From NCBI GenBank assembly GCA_035581425.1, contig DATJVP010000183.1, positions 1 to 5,772 on the forward strand: a stretch of DNA of 5,772 nucleotides, given 5' to 3'. Position 1 is the stretch's first letter. Each line of letters opens with the position of its first letter. A model generated the notes under the pieces. That model did no database searches. It was not told the DNA's origin and saw only the letters and a program-made list of their open reading frames with translations. The stretch comes from DASZHJ01 sp035581425. GTDB taxonomy: Bacteria; Pseudomonadota; Alphaproteobacteria; ATCC43930; CGMCC-115725. The translations under genes and the position numbers were made by a program. Shown piece after piece: positions 5,600 to 5,772 of this stretch.

Positions 5600-5772
5600 C
5601 TAAGGCGGCGAACCGCCGGCATACGCGATTGCGAGCACCTCGATCTCCTCGCGGCCTGCGGGAGTCGCAAATTCGACACTGTCGCCGACGCGCGCCTTCA
5701 GGAGCGCGCGGGCGATGGGAGCGACCCAGCTAACGCGGGCAGGGCCGTGCTCGGTCTCGTCGATACCGACGA
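5600..5772 (-). CDS. GreA/GreB family transcription elongation factor, C-terminal part (runs off the right edge)
   Basis: The last 56 codons of a minus-strand gene ending in TAG at 5602-5600. The peptide shows the FKBP-like C-terminal domain of Gre factors: VGIDETEHG, then ARVSWVAPIARALLKARVGD, then a final EEIEVLAIAY strand and a short GGSPP tail. Gre factors bind in the RNA polymerase secondary channel and stimulate cleavage of backtracked transcripts. The coiled-coil N-terminal domain, which carries the acidic tip residues, lies outside the window. GreA, GreB or a Gre-like paralogue therefore cannot be told apart. The gene converges on the dioxygenase operon with a 90-base gap and probably marks the boundary of the catabolic cluster. 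Confidence 0.85.
   Translation of the reverse strand, partial: VGIDETEHGPARVSWVAPIARALLKARVGDSVEFATPAGREEIEVLAIAYAGGSPP

Noticed and set aside
1..5772. tRNA, rRNA, insertion sequences or transposase genes
   Set aside because: No cloverleaf-like segment, rRNA motif, transposase frame or terminal inverted repeat was seen on either strand.

Overview
The window looks like a piece of a high-GC proteobacterial chromosome, most likely an alphaproteobacterium of the Rhizobiales (Bradyrhizobium-like). The guess rests on the strong G/C preference at third codon positions, the resemblance of the hydantoinase to a clade I remember from rhizobia and their relatives, and a dispersed-type palindrome (core ATGNCCGGACTTG) of a kind common between genes in that group. 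No search was possible, so the taxonomy is inference.

Layout. Minus strand, 3256 down to 83: a compact three-gene operon. It encodes a D-hydantoinase/dihydropyrimidinase-like cyclic amidohydrolase (GTG start at 3256), an N-carbamoyl-D-amino acid amidohydrolase (ATG start at 1757) and an AroM-family protein (ATG start at 760). Plus strand, 3522 to 5509: a divergent two-gene operon. It encodes an ACMSD-like amidohydrolase-2 protein and a two-domain type I extradiol (BphC-like) dioxygenase, 11 bases apart. The 265-base gap between the two operons should hold both promoters; it is rich in GATGC/GCATC half-sites. After the dioxygenase comes a 90-base intergenic stretch with an imperfect hairpin, then the C-terminal end of a convergent GreA/GreB-type transcription factor that runs off the right edge. 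The left 82 bases hold a 14-base palindrome and no gene I can support.

How the genes may work together. The first two minus-strand enzymes make a complete hydantoin-to-D-amino-acid route: ring opening to an N-carbamoyl amino acid, then decarbamoylation. Known hydantoin operons often add a hydantoin racemase of the Asp/Glu racemase superfamily. Here the third gene is instead an AroM-family protein, a poorly characterised family that I recall as belonging to the same superfamily. It has cysteines at both positions where those racemases carry their catalytic pair (C100 and C190). The most interesting hypothesis is that this AroM protein is the racemase, or a related enzyme, of the pathway. The divergent pair resembles an aromatic ring-cleavage module (dioxygenase plus decarboxylase/hydrolase). 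If the two operons share a regulator, the natural substrate may be an aromatic hydantoin or related N-heterocycle, but nothing in the sequence proves this.
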